Assembly: GCA_014529385.2 (NCBI GenBank) | Contig: CM043946.1 | Location: 15,393,077-15,457,076 of the forward strand | Reading direction: 5' to 3' | Length of the DNA: 64,000 nucleotides | From: Adiantum capillus-veneris | Taxonomy: Eukaryota > Streptophyta > Polypodiopsida > Polypodiales > Pteridaceae | In this document: in pieces, positions 23,761 to 33,877 of the stretch | How positions within the stretch are numbered: position 1 is the first letter of the stretch | Layout of the letters: every line of letters starts with the position of its first letter | Translations under genes and position numbers: made by a program | The notes under the pieces: model-generated | The model's database searches: none | The model's input: the letters and a program-made list of their open reading frames with translations, nothing else | Told to the model about the DNA's origin: nothing

Positions 23761-25540
23761 TGCAATACCGGGAGAATAGTGAGATGGTTCATTATCTTAC
23801 TGGAATTCGACTTCACGGTAGTAGTAAAGAAAGGAAAAACACATCTTAGAGCTGATCATCTTTCGCGATTGACGAATGGAGAAGACCCTATAGGAGTAGA
23901 TGACGACATGCCAGACGCGTACTTGTTCAACATAGAAATGATACCTAAGTGGTCTCAAAATGTCGTTGACCTATTAACCTATGGAGGAGAGTTTGATAGA
24001 AGAGAATACAACCTAAAACATATTGCTATTCAGCAATCCAAGAATCTTCAATTGATTGCAGGAAGGTTGTATCAATTGGGAAATGATCATGTTTTACGAC
24101 TATGCATCAATCCTGAGGAATATAATATATATCTGTGCGAAGCACATGTTCAGGAATGTGCATTTCATTGTTCAAGAAGGAACACATATAGGAATTTGTT
24201 ACAATTGGGAGTCTATTGGCCAGGAATGAAAGAAAGCGTACATGAATATGTCACTGTATGTATTGTATGTTCATCAAAACCGCCAGCCGAGTATTCAACA
24301 TTATATCAGATAATGATCGCTCCAGAATGGAGTCAGTATATTGTTGAATATCTCACAAATAGAACTTTCCCAGAAGGAACGTCAAAAGCTCGTCAGAAAT
24401 CTGTAGAGACAGAAGCTAGAGATTACGCTTTAATAGGAGATCAACTCTATAAGAGAGGTAAAGACAACCAGCTTAGGATTTGCGCATCAGAGTCTGAGTA
24501 TGTGATAATCCTAGAGCAAGCTCATGGAGGAGTAGGTGGAGGCCATTTCTCAGGTGATAAGACAGCAAAACTTGTCTTAGCCGCAGGAATATGGTGGCCA
24601 ACATTACATATGGACGCTGAGGAATACGTTAAACGGTGTGATGACTGTCAGCGGACCAAAGTACCACTTAAAAGAGATGATATGCCGCTTAGACCAATGA
24701 TGGGGGCAAGAGCTTTTGCAAAATGGGGGATTGATTATGTCGGACCCATTTCACCTCCTGCATATAAGACTCATGCACAATACATCATTGTGGCTACAGA
24801 CTATCTAACAAAGTGGGTCGAAGCAAAGGCAACTCAAAAAGCAGATGCCAGGACCACGGCACAATTTCTGTATGAATACGTCTTTGTACGATATGGATTG
24901 CCAATAGAAATTGTGAGTGATCGAGGCACACATTTCATAAATGAAGTGATAGAGATCCTTCTAGATGAATTCATGGTAATCCATAGGAAATCAGCCCCGT
25001 ATCATCCACAAGCAAACGGACAAGCTGAAGCAACAAACAAAACCATATGCACGGTCCTCACGAAGATTGTATCTGAGTCGAGAACTGACTGGGACCAAAG
25101 TTGCATTCAACATTATGGGCATATAGGGTGGCATATAAAACATCCATAGGAACGACCCCATATAACATGGTTTTTGGGCTAAATGCTATCTTGCCAATAG
25201 AATTCTTGATTTCAACCTTAAGGGTGGCTAAGGATCTAGAGTGGACAGGGCACGAGCTCTCTGATAGAATAGATGACCTGGAAAAGCTAGATGAGCTTCG
25301 CCTAAAAGCAGTAGCTTCCATCTACGCTCAAAAAAGGCGACAAAAGGAATTTTTTGATAAGCATGTGCGGACTAAAGAGTTTAAGGTTGGGGACTATGTC
25401 CTAGTTTACACTCTGAAACAGCATGCTAAAAGCTTAAAAAGCGAGGGATGGGACCTCTGGTGATTAAAGATCTATCACCAAGTGGAGCCGTCAAGCTTGC
25501 TACATTAGACGGAGAAGAAATGCCCAATTGGATTAGTGGA
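23760..25540 (+). pseudogene. Element 2 integrase with two zinc-binding units, frameshifted
   Basis: The main frame (start 23497) has an H2C2 unit at H217, H224, C255 and C258. About 125 residues later there is a second at H343, H350, C381 and C384. Each is preceded by a similar WSQ..V..L segment and a G-LY motif. The catalytic core follows with D413, D475 and E511 (DD35E). The frame changes near 25100 and 25450, and the C-terminus continues as GPLVIKDLSPSGAVKLATLDGE, a GPF-type tail without a chromodomain. A typical gypsy integrase has a single zinc unit. Confidence 0.85.
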
Positions 25541-26274
25541 TGCAGAGTGAAAAAGTATCTTTTGCCGCTAACCCAAGACATGCTTCTCAAAATACATCAA
25601 GAAAAGTTGCGTGTCAGAAAAAGAAAAAGATTGAGGAGGAAGCGCAAGCCGAGGCGAAGGAAAGAATGGAGAAAAGAAGACTACTGCGTCAGAAACAGCG
25701 CAATGAAGGAGCAATACGAATAAACGCAGTTAGTATAACAGAAATGGGGAATGACAAAGAAGAACCCATCATTGAATGCAAAGTAGGAACCAACCAAATC
25801 AAAGCCAGAGCACTATTGGATTCAGGAGCTCAAGCTAACCTACTTTCACTCAGTTTGTATAGACAATTGACAAATGACACTAAACTACAAACTGCCAAGC
25901 AAGAGTTAAAAAGTTACTCTGAGAATTCAATCAAAACTGTCGGATGCACAGTTTTACATATACAGATTAACCAATATGTGTATCCTCATATGTTTTACGT
26001 GGTTGAAGACCAAGCTACACAACATCCATTATTGCTAGGACAACCATGGCAGAAGCAATACAATGCAATGATTGACTGGAGTTCTAAATCAGTGCTTATC
26101 AAATACGAAGGTGAAAGTCAATCAGTTAAGTTCACCAAAGGAGCAGAGCCAACTCCAAAGGAAGAATCCACGGACAAGGGCAAACAACAAACAGAGAAAA
26201 GAAGAAGCAATGGCAACCAAAAGTTTCTATACAACCGGATTACTCTTCGACGAGGAATTCTCAACAGTGGATAA
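25540..26274 (+). CDS. Second aspartic-protease-like domain after integrase, element 2
   Basis: This 244-codon frame is likely the continuation of pol after another frame change at about 25600-25720; the frame start itself need not be a real start. A Lys/Glu-rich coiled segment is followed by a retropepsin-like domain. Key features are LLDSGAQANLLS (Asp at residue 94, codon 25819-25821) and the later LLLGQPW motif, which corresponds to the ILGRPW end of retroelement proteases. It differs clearly from the DSGAG protease before the RT. A protease-like domain downstream of integrase is not the usual gypsy order. It may be a captured gag-protease domain or a gene-derived retropepsin. Function is unknown. 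Confidence 0.72.
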   Translation: MQSEKVSFAANPRHASQNTSRKVACQKKKKIEEEAQAEAKERMEKRRLLRQKQRNEGAIRINAVSITEMGNDKEEPIIECKVGTNQIKARALLDSGAQANLLSLSLYRQLTNDTKLQTAKQELKSYSENSIKTVGCTVLHIQINQYVYPHMFYVVEDQATQHPLLLGQPWQKQYNAMIDWSSKSVLIKYEGESQSVKFTKGAEPTPKEESTDKGKQQTEKRRSNGNQKFLYNRITLRRGILNSG

Positions 26275-28460
26275 GGAAGACAAGCAATTATATAACAGCT
26301 CAACCTTGGAAAAAAACGGAGTCAAAGTTGGTATGGAGACCAAAAAAGGTGGTGCCAGAAAACACAAACAGAGTCTTCAATACCAGACAACAGAGTGATC
26401 CCCGACAATCAAGGACAGTGAAACAGATCTGGATTCCAAAGAAGTTCATGACGGCACAAAGCTATAGCAAGCAAATTTGGATCCAAAGATTGTAAAAAGG
26501 AACTCCCTTCAATACAATCAACGGAAACTCCTAGGTATTTCAAGGCGAGGAAATCAACACACAGAACAAAGCAGGTTTGGGTCGCAAAGAGTTTGTGGCA
26601 AGCACAAGCAAAGCGGAAGCAGATTTGGATTGTGAAAAATGACAACAAGGTAACGAAGAATCCATCTACTGATTCTACTACCGAAGTGCCAAAACCAACC
26701 CAAAACCCGACCACCAATCCTTCAATCAAACAAAGAGCAGCTTTATTGGAAAGACTGTTGTATCATCGCTCTACAATTGCATTGGGAACTTATGACCAAA
26801 ACAACTACAATGCTTCACCCACAGACACTTCATAGTCGTCCGGGAGGACTCAGACTAGGAGGGGGGGAGGTATACAGGAGCTACAAAGCAGCTACAAGCG
26901 GGAAAAACAAAGAAAAACAAAAATTATATTACAAGGGCAATGTCTTACATGATTTTGCAATTTTTTATGTTTGATTGCGGATATTGATAATATTTATGCC
27001 CTTATATACCTTGTTTTGCAACAAGAAGAGATCAAATGATGAATTTGGGTCTCTAGATGTGTAAATATCACTAAATAAGAGTGTTTTTGGAGCTAAAAAG
27101 TGGAAAAAAGTGGTAATCCAAGTCCAAAAATCACAAAGAAGTGTATATTCATATACACAGGGTTACCAGCTATTTATCGTGTATGTTTGGAATTTTTTTG
27201 GCTTCAATTTGCTATTTTCCTTTATTTTCTTAATAAAAATAAAAGAAAAATAAAAAAGCAGGTGAAATGAGATCGGAAAAAGAAAAGAATAGACGGTGAT
27301 GATCCTAATGACAAGGGCAACCCATGGTAAAAATGGGGTACAATTCTGAAAAAGTTGCGGAAAGCCCGAAATGACAGAATTTTGGCAAAGTGGACAATTT
27401 CTCAGAAACAGGTCAAACGGAGTCCAAATTGAGAAATTTCAAATCCTAAAGTGCATTTCACGACGAGATAGGAGCACATGTCAAATTTGGTAACAAGTGA
27501 TCCGGGAAGCCCGAAGTTAAGTATTTTTCACTTCACTATCAAGCTCATTTCCACTATTACCTTCTTGGAGAGAGCAAAGAGCACACAGGAGCATCCGACC
27601 TTCTACCGCCTTCTACGACTGCTACGAGAGCTCAGAGGACACCAGACATGAGAGGTAGACTCGTTGCCATAAGCTTTTGATGCTTATCGTTAACTTTTGT
27701 CGCGAAAACTCACCAAAACCAAGAAACAAGAGCAGACGGGGAATGGGGAAGAACGCTAGGTAGGGGCACAACCGCCTAACCAAACCTTGCAAGAACTTAG
27801 AGGTGGGTTACCCTAGTATAGGAGATGAGTTTCTAGCACTCAAAGCTCGAGAAAGAACGACTGAAAAACCCTAGGTCAACAGAGCCTGCAAGAGGCAAAC
27901 AGAAAAAAGTTGTCGGAACGACACAAAACTTCTCAGGAAGCTTAACAACATCGAGGGAAATGCAACCATGGAGTATCTCCGGGTTTGGATCACCAAAAGT
28001 AGGTCGGAACAACCGATTCGGCTGCGGACACACAAAGCGTCATTTTGGCATAACGGCTAAAATTGACGACCAAATGACATGAAACTTCACGAGCAGTTTC
28101 AACTATACATGGATGACTTATGTTTGCAAGCAAAACCCAAAAGAAAGCTGATTCACTTACCGATGGTGAAAAAGACGCTTTCGGGCAACCAAATGGATAA
28201 AGATGGAGAACGGGGAGCCAAAGTCAAGTCCAACCAACTGGATGGCTTCACAACATATCCAATGAGCTGGAAATGCAACTCTCAAGAAGAAAAGTTGAAG
28301 AAATTCAACTCCAAGGCAAAAAGACGACTTCGGAGACTGAAATGCCTATAAGGGGGCTTTTTAGCTAAACTGATGACTTTTTAAGTTGAAAACTAGTTAG
28401 CAGGGCTTAGGGCACTAGCACAAAGCATTCTTTGCACAAAAAGACCAACATTTCAAGAAA
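26275..28460 (+). other. Element 2 non-coding region between pol and the palindrome cluster
   Basis: Only short frames occur (26593-26835; 28079-28351) and none has a recognisable domain. The 28079 frame includes a 20-nt exact copy of the RT active-site DNA (28104-28123 equals 23086-23105). At about 27360-27460 the sequence resembles the repeat units of the leader. A GGGGGGGAGG purine run at about 26861-26870 could be a decayed internal polypurine tract. Confidence 0.6.
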
Positions 28461-29471
28461 AGACATCATACGCGTATGATGTCTCACAGCATGATTTTCA
28501 CATCCATTTCAACATTTGAGTGCATAGCCTCATTCCACATGTTAATCACATCCTATGAACCAAGTATCATGAGAATTGGAGTTAGAAAACCCAAAGAAAA
28601 CCAAAAAGACGCAAAGTAGGCCATAAAATTGATTTTTGGTCCTAATTTTGTCAAAATAACTCCAAACTCATTGAAACTTTGTAGGATTGTTGATTAACAC
28701 ATCTACAAGCTATCTGGAACCAAAAAGCACCATTTTGACACAAAAGACATCATACGCGTATGATGTCTATTTGCACTTACAGAGCCAAAAATGCTCATTT
28801 GTCATCATACATCCATTATATATATCTAATACATGCTACATATGAAGTTTGGAACCATTTGGTCAAGTGGATCACCCCATTAGCCCAATTAAGAGAAAAT
28901 CCTTCATACAAAGCCTATTTTTGTCCCAAATCCAACATATTCAAGTCCAAACCAAGATTTGAGTATAAACAGTCCTTCACTAGCACATGGAGAGTCCACA
29001 GAACCAATCCCATGAAAAATTGATGAAAAAGACATCATACGCGTATGATGTCTCCAGAGCCATTTTTAGCCCAAAATCTATCCAAACTTCATAAATCCAC
29101 TGAATAAGCCTATCTAAAGCCAAATCCAAGCTTATAGAGAAAATTGGTCCAAAAATGCACTAAAAGACATCATACGCGTATGATGTCTCACTATGTGATT
29201 TTGGCACCTCAGGGCTTCAACCACCAAACAGAAGTGTTCTACATGCCATTTGAAAGTAATCCACCAAGTTTTATCCAATTTGGATCATAAAATCCATTTC
29301 CCTTTCAAAATTTTGCCAAGAGCCTGAACTGGAGTAAACTGGCCAAAACTTGACCAAATGGGATCCAAACTCAAATCCAAGCATATGATACTCATGTATA
29401 CACTATCAGCTACAAGCACAACCAATATGAAGTCATTCCGACACAAAAGACATCATACGCGTATGATGTCT
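28461..29471 (+). repeat. Five perfect copies of a 24-bp palindrome in repeat units
   Basis: Copies with half-site AGACATCATACG start at 28461, 28745, 29030, 29165 and 29448, and all five are perfect inverted repeats with CGCG-containing centres. Spacings are 284, 285, 135 and 283 bp, close to the leader spacings. Flanking words such as AAATTGATGAAAA before the 29030 copy also precede the leader copy at 16769. This indicates that the two non-coding regions share a repeat ancestor. Confidence 0.9.
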
Positions 29472-29637
29472 CAAGCATGTTTTTGAGCCAAGTTTGCATA
29501 TTTTTTCACCTACATTGCATCCTTAGGCCTTGAATAGCTCATGTTTCAATTTTCAAGTCATTTGAATAGTTAAAAGCTTCATTTCGGCTTTCAGTACTAA
29601 AAAGACGCTAACTCTTGTAATTGGAGTTACAGGATCC

Positions 29638-32600
29638 ATGGATTCCGCTAAGTCATCGGCAAATAAGAGAAAAAGACCAACCATCAAGGATGCTCTTGCA
29701 GAGGCAGAACCTTTTGATATTCCAACAGAAACCCTCAAGCCAACCAAGACTTGGGTGGAGGAAGCAGTACTAGAAAAAGAGGGAATAAAGATCTACCAGG
29801 GGACTTTCAGAGATCCTCAAGGGCAATCGGTCAATGTGCCTATGATCCCACGAGAATTAGTGGATTATAGCAGATCAGAGAACATCAGCAGATACCTGGA
29901 AAAGGCTGACTTACACAGGTTCTTCACCTCGAGACCATCAGGTGTAGACACAAGAAGAGTGTATGAGTTGGCAACATCCATTCAGAAGGATGGGAAAGCC
30001 ACGTTGACAGCCATGGATGGAGAAACAGTTGAAGTACAGATCACTCCACAGCTCATTGCAGATGCATTGAAGCTGCACAACAAAGGGAGTTCTGTCAGAG
30101 AAAGAAGGGAGGCCATAGAGGTCTATGGATCAAAGAAACAAAATACAACCTACGGAGATATGGCAGATCAACGAGCGGCAACCCTTTGCCGATTATACAA
30201 CCAGTTTTTCCATGTGTGCAGTAAAAGACCGCAGAAGTATACTACACCACCCCATGCCATTGCGACAACCATCACATGGGCACTGAAGAGCAACATGCCA
30301 AAAGAGGTGAATTATGCTCAATACATCCACGAGCAAGTAATCGCCATGCACAACCAGAAGCCAAAGTACATAGGAGGAGGAGAAATCCTAACAAGAATAG
30401 CTTATGAAGCTATTGGAGCTAGGGATCAAGGGCCACAGATTCCCTCCCAGAATGAGTGGCTTAGAGAAGCCGATGAGGAGGAAGAACAGCAAGAAGTATC
30501 CAAGAGGGCGTCCACAAGAGCACGCCGAAAACTAGAAATAGTTTCAGAACCTGAGGAGGCCGTGGACGAGCCGCTCAAGAAGAAAGTGAAGAAGAAGGCC
30601 GATCCCAAGCAAACCAAAAGTCAAAAAGCCGCAAGAATGGAAAGGCTGGTGGAGCAGTTTAGAGCGGAAAGAGCTCTAAAGGGGGACTTCGAAGAAATGT
30701 GGGTGCCAGACCCCAGTAAAGTCGGAACCAGCTCAGCCAGGCCACATGTTGATCAATATGATCAATATATTAGAGCTTATGAGGAGTCGGAGGCCATACT
30801 GAGCAGCAACCTGTCGAGCCTTATACTGAAGAGGAAGTACAGCTTTTAAAAGCTGAGCTGCAAAAGGACGACAAGGGGAAGAAAAAAATAGATGAGTCTA
30901 CTGAACCTAAAGAGACAGTAAGGCAAGCAAACAAAGGGAAAGCCAAGGTGACTGAAGACAATCAGCCCTCTTTTACTGTTGTACCAAGCCCGAAGAAGAT
31001 GGAAATTATTGTGGAGGAAACCACAATAGAAATAGAAACAGAAATTATGGAAAAGCCGGAGGCCGGGACCAAGGAAAAGGAGATAGATCCAGTTCAGCAA
31101 AAGAAAGATGATTATGAGGATCTGGTAGCGATCGGATACAGTGAAGAAGAGGCCCTGGAGGCAGTTTATGGGATATCCCTACGGAAACAAGATGATCGGA
31201 AAGGGACGAAAGAAAAGACAAAGGGTACAATGGAAAGTGAAGAAAAAATGGTCGAGCCGAAGCCATTGGAGGTGGTGGAACAAAGAGCTGTCAAGTTGAC
31301 AGATGAAGATGAAAAAGACATGCACATGGTGCATGAACTGCTCAGCAAGATTAAAGAAAGATCCAGAGCAAAGGAAGTAGCACTTGAGACAGCAAAACAA
31401 AAGGAAGCAGAGTTGCAGAAGAAGTTAGAGAATGCTATGACTGAATCTGAAAGTCATAAAGCATCACTCTACGATGCAGGAAACGAGAGAGACGGCTTGA
31501 TACTCCAACTAGCCGAAGCTTCAAGAGAGGTAACAAGCTCACAGGAAGCAAAGGAGCGAATAGAAGATGAGCTGGAGGCAGCCAAGGATGAGCTCATTGA
31601 GCTAAGGGAAAGAGTCGAACTTCAAGAAAGGACAATCATGAGACTCAGAACCACCCTAGAGCTAGCAGAGCAGGAACAGAACAAGAGGGAGCCCTCGTAC
31701 CAGCTCTGGAAGAGCAGGTCAGAAGTTTGCAAAGAGAGCTGAGGTTAGAGCAAGTACAAAGATTGCACATGGCGGAGGGATCATTGGCTGCAGAAGAGAG
31801 GCTCACATCAGAAAACCAAACACTAAGGACAGAAAATGAGGCCCTCCGCAAACAGCTCCAAGACCTCCAAGAGCAACAAAGAAGAGAAACAGAGCCACCA
31901 CAAGAAGAAGCAGGGGAGCAGCCATAGAGTTACCTGAAACTGGAGAGGCAACCACAATTGAAGATCCAGCCCCAGTTCAAGAAGTGGCCTCGACTTCAGC
32001 AATCTCTGAAGAAGAAGAACAAAGGCTCCAGGACCAAATAGAAAAGTCAACAGAGGAAAGTGACAAGGCGGAAATGGAATGGGAAAGGAGACTCCTCATC
32101 TCCATTAGACTTCAAGGTTTAGACACAAAAGTGCTCCATGAAGAGTGGATGCAACCCAGCCTGCCTTTCCCTCTGATGAAATTTGAAGTGATAAAGACGA
32201 AAAAGAGAATAGAGGAGGAGCAGTATGTCGCTCTTTACGAAGGCGACATCACAAAGGATGAACAATCAAAGAAGATTGTAGATTCTCAACCTAGATGGAG
32301 GAAAGGTTGGCTGAACAAATACCCAGCCTACCTCATCTACTTGGTAGAGGCTCCAAAGAGATTCGGGAGGATGCAACCTTCTGCCCGGTGCCAAGAGTCA
32401 GAAGCTGGAAAGAGCATGGCAGGATTGCAGAAAAGAAGCCAAATTGGCTTAATTACCCAAGGATGCCAGGACCAAAGGAAGGAGAGAGAATAGGTAAAGC
32501 CTACATGGTGAAAACCCTAACGGGCACCATCAAACTCTTTACTGGCTCTCCTGACCTTTCGTGTCAGATGCTAAAGAAAATCTGCAGGACTCTCTTAGCA

Positions 32601-32891
32601 TGCATTGAAGTGTTCGCGCCAGATAAAGCCACGACCTCGAGTCTACTATCGACGGCCGACACAGTGACAGATATGATGTATGATCTTTCTTTGCAGCCAT
32701 CACCAAAGGTGTTACATCTCTTATACCAAAGAATTATGTTTTTGCCTAGCTTCCACATGCAAACATTCGAAGAAGCTTTCTACACCGGCTTTTTCACTCA
32801 CGAAAGCAAAATATTCCGCCCAACCTTGACCATCGGCAACCTACGCTACAAATCACAATTGCAGATGCTCAAGACGACAGGACTCTATTGA
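29638..32891 (+). pseudogene. Element 2 ORF3: long unrecognised coding region before the 3' LTR
   Basis: Coding sequence starts at the ATG at 29638 and ends at 32891, about 50 bp before the 3' LTR. It is split by about four frame changes (near 30790, 31715, 31915 and 32350). The first part (to 30849) begins with a basic SANKRKRP stretch, has a globular-looking region up to about residue 275, then KKKVKKK basic clusters. The middle (about 31320-31920) is Glu/Lys/Leu-rich with heptad-like spacing, a probable coiled coil. The last part has a compact region with hydrophobic helices but no clear transmembrane segment or signal peptide, so an envelope role is not supported. I recognise no family. 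The position matches the extra 3' ORFs of some Athila/Tat elements. Confidence 0.7.
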
Positions 32892-32927
32892 TCAAGCCTA
32901 AAAGTCATGTCAGGGACGACATGAACG

Positions 32928-32940
32928 CGGAGGGGGGGAG
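32928..32940 (+). promoter_or_regulatory. Polypurine tract of element 2
   Basis: GGAGGGGGGGAG ends directly at the TG of the 3' LTR (32941). Confidence 0.85.
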
Positions 32941-33877
32941 TGTTGAGCCAGCAGAGGATCACACCCGCATTTTTGCTCACACCCATCATTTTGTAACCAT
33001 TGATTGTAATAAATGTCTTTCCGACATTAATTTTGATTTGAGCCATTCACTAAGTAACGGGACTCAATTGAGTTTCCAGTCTGTAATCCCGACGTAATTT
33101 CACCTGCTGATGTACATAATTAGAGATGTTCTCACCTCCAAGGCTGAGGTCTATAAGCCAAAGTTTTGTAACCTAAGGGAGATTCAATTATTAATCAAAG
33201 AGAGTTTTGGAGCGCCGTGACTGTGTCTGAGAGAGAGAGAGAGAGAGAGAGTCTTATCTCCTTGCTACGCGAGCTACGGGGCCGCCATTGGAGAAGCGAC
33301 ACCGCCATTGTGTTAGCAACGGTGAGAGCTACGCACAGATACCAAGAGTGCGCGCTATCGGCTTCTACGTGTGGTAAGCTCCTACGAGCTTCGGTGTGAG
33401 TTTTCTTCTAACTCGTGTGTCGGAATAGAGCGTGTAGCATATCTATAGAACCACAACGAGTAGAGCTACACATTAGTACCATCGGGGTCAAGTTTCGGTC
33501 ACCTGTATTTTTCGGCCTGTCTTCATACGCGTTTACCGCACGGAGTGGTTATAGGTTGATTTTGCAGTTCAAGTCTTTAGGGTGTTGTTCTTACCTAGTG
33601 CATAGACTTCCCCTTGAGTTTGAGATCGATTCGATGATTCTAGATCCTGTTTCGTATAGCATTCGTTCGTAGTACGGATTTCAGTCACTTGCGTATTTTA
33701 GAACTTAGATTTGATTTCCTTAGTAGTGATTGTCATTAGAAGGTCGAGTAGGTGATTTAACACCCACCTAGTTGTTTCCATGCGCCTGCGGGTCAAGCTT
33801 CGTCCTCGTCTGACAAATTCTGTTGTTGGTTGAGTTCTCGCTATTTAGCTTCCGCTAGCGGCGTAACCGCCTTAACA
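32941..33877 (+). repeat. 3' LTR of element 2
   Basis: This 937-bp LTR nearly equals 14843-15815. The GA run (about 33229-33251) is shorter. It is followed by the GAAAG target duplication at 33878-33882. Confidence 0.95.

Larger units (their letters stand above)
14843..33877 (+). mobile_element. Element 2: 19-kb Ty3/gypsy retrotransposon nested in element 1
   Basis: The LTRs are 14843-15815 (973 bp) and 32941-33877 (937 bp), both TGTTGAGCC...CCTTAACA. They are flanked by a perfect 5-bp duplication GAAAG (14838-14842 and 33878-33882). A primer site follows the 5' LTR and a polypurine tract precedes the 3' LTR. I counted about seven LTR substitutions apart from a GA-repeat length change (roughly 99% identity), so insertion is recent relative to element 1. 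The order gag, protease, RT, RNase H, integrase and the absence of a chromodomain fit the non-chromovirus Athila/Tat side of gypsy. Extra features are a second protease-like domain, a doubled integrase zinc unit, a long 3' ORF and palindrome-rich non-coding regions. Confidence 0.95.

Noticed and set aside
29638-32891. ORF3 as an envelope gene
   Set aside because: No signal peptide or membrane-spanning segment is visible; the middle is a charged coiled coil.
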